Shown here one piece after another: positions 60,468 through 64,000 of a stretch of 64,000 nt of DNA. Each line of letters opens with the position of its first letter. The stretch's first letter is position 1. The DNA comes from an uncultured Caldilineaceae bacterium. Its GTDB lineage: Bacteria; Chloroflexota; Anaerolineae; Caldilineales; Caldilineaceae. The DNA lies in the NCBI GenBank assembly GCA_951812725.1, contig OX638330.1, positions 558,001-622,000 of the forward strand. The letters run 5' to 3'. Position numbers and translations under genes: made by a program. The notes beneath the pieces are model-generated. The model did no database searches. It had not been told where the DNA came from and worked only from the letters and a program-made list of their open reading frames with translations.

Positions 60468-60583
60468 GAACGTGCCGGGGCGGGACCGAATCCCGCTGGT
60501 CCTGACCATTGCCGGCGAAACCAACGTGACATCGAAAGAGACAGGCAAACCAAAAAAGTGAAACGCCCTCCAGGAGACATTCT

Positions 60584-61375
60584 ATGAAAGTTCTACTCAC
60601 CGGCATCAGCGGTACAATCGGCAGCTTGCTGGCACCCGAATTAGGTCGCGACCACGAAGTGTCCGGTGTGGACCTGCTTCCCTCCGACTGGCCAAACGCG
60701 ACCCAGGCCGACCTCTGCGACCCGGGCGCCCTTCCACCCATCTTCGAAGGCATCGACGTCGTCGTCCACCTCGCGGCTGATCCGCGCCACGAGGTCGAAA
60801 TCGGCTGGGAAGAGCTAACCAACCCCAATCTGGTCGCCACTGCCCGCATGTACGACGCCGCCCATGACGCGGGCGTGCGCCGGGTCATCTTCGTCAGCTC
60901 GATGCACACGATGGGCGGCTACGAGTTTGACGAGCCTTACCTGTCAATCGTTTCCGGCCGCCTCGATGGCCTCGACCCGGCCTCCATTCCCCTGATCAAG
61001 GGGGACGCCCCGGCCAGGCCGGACAGCCGTTACGGCGCGACCAAGATATTCGGCGAATCCCTGGGCCGTTACTATACCGAGGGCGGCAACATAGACCGCC
61101 CTGACGAGCGCCCGATGGAGGTCATCTGTGTCCGTTTTGGCACGTTGCCCCGCTCCAACCGGCCCGAAAAGGACTACCGCTCGCTGGTGAGCTGGATCAG
61201 CAAGCGCGACGCGGTCGGCTTCTTCCGGGCTTGCGTTGAGAAACCCGGCATCGGCTATGAGATCATCTACGGCGCTTCCAACAATACGTGGAAAATCTAC
61301 GACACACCCTACGCCTATGAACTACTGAATTTTGTTCCTGCAGACGACGCTTCAGAACACTGGGGCAAGGAATAA
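60584..61375 (+). CDS. NAD-dependent epimerase/dehydratase, triplicate copy 2
   Basis: 263 residues with LTGISGTIGSLLA, IFVSSMHTM and YGATK. Almost the same as copies 1 and 3 through the middle of the protein, with most changes near both ends. Followed after 17 bases by its NHL partner. Confidence 0.9.
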   Translation: MKVLLTGISGTIGSLLAPELGRDHEVSGVDLLPSDWPNATQADLCDPGALPPIFEGIDVVVHLAADPRHEVEIGWEELTNPNLVATARMYDAAHDAGVRRVIFVSSMHTMGGYEFDEPYLSIVSGRLDGLDPASIPLIKGDAPARPDSRYGATKIFGESLGRYYTEGGNIDRPDERPMEVICVRFGTLPRSNRPEKDYRSLVSWISKRDAVGFFRACVEKPGIGYEIIYGASNNTWKIYDTPYAYELLNFVPADDASEHWGKE

Positions 61376-61392
61376 AGGGAGGTCAACCATTG

Positions 61393-62268
61393 TTGACAGT
61401 TGGACACGGCGATTTTCGCTACCAGCAGGACGATACCTGGCCCACTTTGCCTGAAGGGTGGATTATGGATCATCCTTCCGGTATTGCGGTTGATTCGCAC
61501 GATCGGGTCTATGTATTCAATCGCAACAAGCACCCAATGATCGTCTTCGAGGCCGACACAGGCGAGTTTGTTACCTCTTGGGGCGAAGGCGAATTCAAGG
61601 AGCCGCACGGCATCTTTATCGACGACGAAGACCATGTGTGGACCACTGACCGCAATGACCACACTGTCGTCAAGTACTCGCGCTACGGCGAGAATCTGCT
61701 CGAACTGGGCACGCGCGGCTGGGCAAATATGACGGTAACGCCTCAAGGCACGACGCTGGATCCGCCGTTCAACATGCCGGCCGGCGTAGCCATCGCCGAG
61801 GACGGCTGCATCTTTGTTGCCGACGGTTACGGCAACCGGCAGGTCCATCGTTTCTCAGCGGGAGGCGAGTTGGAGCTCTCTTGGGGAACGTCGGGGACGG
61901 AGCCGGGTCAGTTCGCGCTGGTGCATAACATCGGCATCGACACGCAGGGGCGGGTATTGGTATGTGACAGGGCAAACGATCGCATTCAGTTTTTCGACCA
62001 CGAAGGGCAGTTCATTCAGATCTGGGACGATGTCAAGGCGCCAGGCGGTGTCTACTGCAGTCCTGAGGGCGTGATCTACGTCGCCGAACAGGGTGGAGGT
62101 GGTTCCGTCTCGATCTTCGGTGAAGACGGCGAACTGATTTGCCGCTTTACCGGCGAGAAAGCCGGCCTGCGCGGCGTACACAGCGTTTGGATCGATTCTC
62201 GCAAGAACCTCTTCATATCGGAACTGAGCCACCACGGCCATTGCGTTCAGAGGTATGCCAAAATCTAG
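61393..62268 (+). CDS. NHL-repeat beta-propeller protein, triplicate copy 2
   Basis: 291 residues. The start is a TTG at 61393, which stands where the ATG of copies 1 and 3 stands and has GGGAGG ten bases upstream. A TTG three bases earlier is also possible. Repeats as in copy 1, with one difference: IMDHPSGIAVDSHDRVYVFN in the first blade. The most diverged member of the three. Confidence 0.85.
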   Translation: MTVGHGDFRYQQDDTWPTLPEGWIMDHPSGIAVDSHDRVYVFNRNKHPMIVFEADTGEFVTSWGEGEFKEPHGIFIDDEDHVWTTDRNDHTVVKYSRYGENLLELGTRGWANMTVTPQGTTLDPPFNMPAGVAIAEDGCIFVADGYGNRQVHRFSAGGELELSWGTSGTEPGQFALVHNIGIDTQGRVLVCDRANDRIQFFDHEGQFIQIWDDVKAPGGVYCSPEGVIYVAEQGGGGSVSIFGEDGELICRFTGEKAGLRGVHSVWIDSRKNLFISELSHHGHCVQRYAKI

Positions 62269-62671
62269 TTCCGGCTAGTGCCGGCGCAAACTGACGGCAT
62301 ACCGAGACCGCTACCTCCCGCATGTTGAGGAAAATCCGGGAATCCCAGGGCGGGAGGCCTGTTCCGGTTGACAATTTGCGTATAAGAAAGAGTCGCTGCT
62401 GCGCCTGGCGGCCTCTCTGTCCATCTATTTCTCGAAGTCGAATCGCAGTCGCGAAAGTTTCGAAATCCCCAATAACCTGGTTCGGACAACGGCCGCATTT
62501 TGGAGCCTGCGGAGCTCTATGAATCGCAGCTCTACCACCAGTCGCGCAGCGCAGCCGACCTTAGCAGTCTGAAATTCACTCCTCTCTTGCGGTACATATG
62601 ATATTTTTGGCGCTTGACATCACCTGCCTGCCTATGGATAATTCACCTAAAACCCCCTGCGGGAGACAGTC
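62269..62671. other. Intergenic between copies 2 and 3
   Basis: No gene supported. A short plus-strand frame at 62490-62600 (GRILEPAELYESQLYHQSRS) ends in TGA before copy 3 and has no start or ribosome-binding site; it may be a relic of an unknown gene. Confidence 0.4.
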
Positions 62672-63463
62672 ATGAATATCCTCATCACTGGCATCACCGG
62701 TACGATCGGCAGTTTCCTGGCGCCTGAACTTGCGCGCGACCACGATGTTTACGGCATCGACCTTCTCCCCTCGGACTGGCCCAACTCTACGCAGGCCGAC
62801 CTCTGTGACCCCGACGCGTTGCCGCAGGTCTTCGAAAATATGGACGTGGTCATCCATCTGGCTGCCGACCCCCGCCACGAGGTCGAGATCGGCTGGGATG
62901 AGTTGACCAACCCCAACCTGATCGCCACTGCCCGCATGTACGACGCGGCCCACGACGCCGGTGTGCGTCGGGTCATTTTCGCCAGTTCGATGCACACCAT
63001 GGGCGGCTATGAGTTTGACGAGCCCTACCTCTCCATCGTTTCCGGCCGCCTAGACGGCCTGGACCCGGCCTCCATTCCACTGGTCAAAGGGGATGATCCG
63101 GGCAGGCCGGACAGCCGCTACGGCGCCACCAAGATCTTCGGCGAGTCATTGGGCCGCTACTACACCGAGGGCGGCAACATCGACCGCCCCGACGAGCGCC
63201 CGATGGAGGTCATTTGTGTCCGTCTGGGCACACTGCCGCCCTGGAATCGCCCCGGCAGTGGCTACCGCTCGCTGGTGAGCTGGTTCAGCCATCGCGATGC
63301 GGCAGGATTCTTTCGCGCCTGTGTTGAACGCCCCAACATAAATTACGAAATCATCTATGGGGCGTCCAACAACAAGTGGAAAATATACGACACACCCTAC
63401 GCCTGGGATCTCCTCGACTTCATGCCCGTCGACAGCGCCGACGACCACTGGCGTAAAGAGTAA
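62672..63463 (+). CDS. NAD-dependent epimerase/dehydratase, triplicate copy 3
   Basis: 263 residues with ITGITGTIGSFLA, IFASSMHTM and YGATK. The C-terminal half matches copy 1 more closely than copy 2 (KWKIYDTPYAW, LLDFMPVDS-DDHWRKE). GCGGGAGA lies upstream of the ATG. Followed after 51 bases by its NHL partner. Confidence 0.9.
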   Translation: MNILITGITGTIGSFLAPELARDHDVYGIDLLPSDWPNSTQADLCDPDALPQVFENMDVVIHLAADPRHEVEIGWDELTNPNLIATARMYDAAHDAGVRRVIFASSMHTMGGYEFDEPYLSIVSGRLDGLDPASIPLVKGDDPGRPDSRYGATKIFGESLGRYYTEGGNIDRPDERPMEVICVRLGTLPPWNRPGSGYRSLVSWFSHRDAAGFFRACVERPNINYEIIYGASNNKWKIYDTPYAWDLLDFMPVDSADDHWRKE

Positions 63464-63514
63464 CCTTTACTCCTGCGCGCCGCGATTGCGCGCCACATCG
63501 GAGGATAACCGATT

Positions 63515-64000
63515 ATGACAGTTGGATATGGCGACTTCCGCTATGAGTTGGACGATTCCTGGCCTTCAGTTCCCGAAGGGTGGTCGCTTGGTTCGGTGCC
63601 CGATGTGGCAATCGATTCGCGCGACCGCGTCTTTGTCTTCTGCCGCCACAAACATCCCGTCGTCGCCTTTGAAGCTGACACCGGGAAATTCATCACCTCC
63701 TGGGGTGAAGGTGAATTCACTGAGCCGCACGGCATCTTCATCGACGCCGACGACCATGTATGGGTCACCGACCGTCAGGAGCACGTCGTTACCAAGCACA
63801 CGCAGCACGGTGAGAAGCTGCTCGAGCTGGGCCGCCGCGGCTGGGCCATGATGACGGTCACGCCCTACGGCACCACGCTGGACCCGCCGTTCAACATGCC
63901 TGCCGGCGTGGCCATCGCCAGCGACGGCAGCATCTTCACCGCCGACGGCTATGGCAACCGCCAGGTCCATCGCTTCTCCGCCGAGGGTGAGCTTGAGTTG
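63515..64000 (+). CDS. NHL-repeat protein, triplicate copy 3, cut by window end
   Basis: 162 codons are visible from the ATG at 63515 (GGAGG upstream); the 3' end lies outside the window. It follows copy 1 nearly codon by codon (LGSVPDVAIDSRDRVFVFCR, EPHGIFIDADDHVWVTDR). Same gene order and spacing as copies 1 and 2. Confidence 0.88.
   Translation, partial: MTVGYGDFRYELDDSWPSVPEGWSLGSVPDVAIDSRDRVFVFCRHKHPVVAFEADTGKFITSWGEGEFTEPHGIFIDADDHVWVTDRQEHVVTKHTQHGEKLLELGRRGWAMMTVTPYGTTLDPPFNMPAGVAIASDGSIFTADGYGNRQVHRFSAEGELEL

Noticed and set aside
62322..62522. 66-residue plus-strand frame between triplicate copies 2 and 3
   Set aside because: No ribosome-binding site, and its composition is unlike neighbouring genes.
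1..64000. tRNA, rRNA or riboswitch
   Set aside because: I looked for tRNA-type arms and conserved riboswitch strings by eye and found none; a covariance-model scan would settle this.

Overview
The window is GC-rich, densely coding bacterial DNA. The gene content suggests an uncultured Chloroflexota-like (Caldilinea/Anaerolinea-type) heterotroph, possibly host-associated. This rests on many Gfo/Idh/MocA oxidoreductases and PhyH dioxygenases, two sugar ABC transporters with Tat-type lipoprotein binding proteins, and eukaryote-like secreted LRR and fibronectin-III proteins. The assignment is inferred from gene content only; no rRNA or tRNA is visible.

Layout. 1-3305: the 3' part of a double LRR protein and a thiolase. 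3567-8519: a leftward five-gene operon (PhyH, Gfo, PhyH with a Gly-substituted metal triad, alpha/beta hydrolase, Gfo). 8578-10855: three GNAT genes, two of them recent duplicates split by nested repeats. 10861-15666: two Gfo genes and a discoidin/PQQ-type sugar dehydrogenase, interleaved with three gene relics. 15.9-21.3 kb: a decayed mobile island with a terminase small subunit, an internally deleted terminase large subunit, small envelope genes, IS3-type fragments and an integrase without its C-terminus. 21994-27427: a 1623-residue FN3/LRR protein and a metallopeptidase fragment. 27.8-28.5 kb: a REP-associated transposase with its REP hairpins. 28575-31837 and 50604-54081: two leftward sugar ABC transporter operons (binding protein, permease, permease), each with strong hairpins between the binding protein gene and the first permease gene. 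32.8-50.2 kb: an FN3 protein, an MFS transporter, a DUF433/PIN-like toxin-antitoxin pair, an MBL hydrolase, HAD and NUDIX hydrolases, a CPA2 antiporter, RecD2, a sugar isomerase, a phosphodiesterase, ribokinase and a ferritin-like protein. 54487-64000: a rightward catabolic cluster ending in a tandem triplication of an epimerase-NHL gene pair, the last copy cut by the window end.

How the genes fit together. The ABC importers, ribokinase, Gfo dehydrogenases, TIM-barrel isomerase, SDR epimerases, GH-like/FGE-like fusion and PhyH oxygenases form a toolkit for taking up and oxidising sugars or sugar-derived small molecules. Individual substrates cannot be read from the sequence.

The less ordinary content is in the repeats and relics. 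There is a roughly 280-310 bp MITE-like family with terminal inverted repeats. One copy has a perfect 8-bp target duplication inside an older repeat, and one hairpin shows a compensatory change between copies. Several genes keep both ends but have lost the middle. A microhomology-bounded tandem duplication joins two convergent gene ends. A 10-bp-period GTCGAC array lies upstream of the terminase gene.
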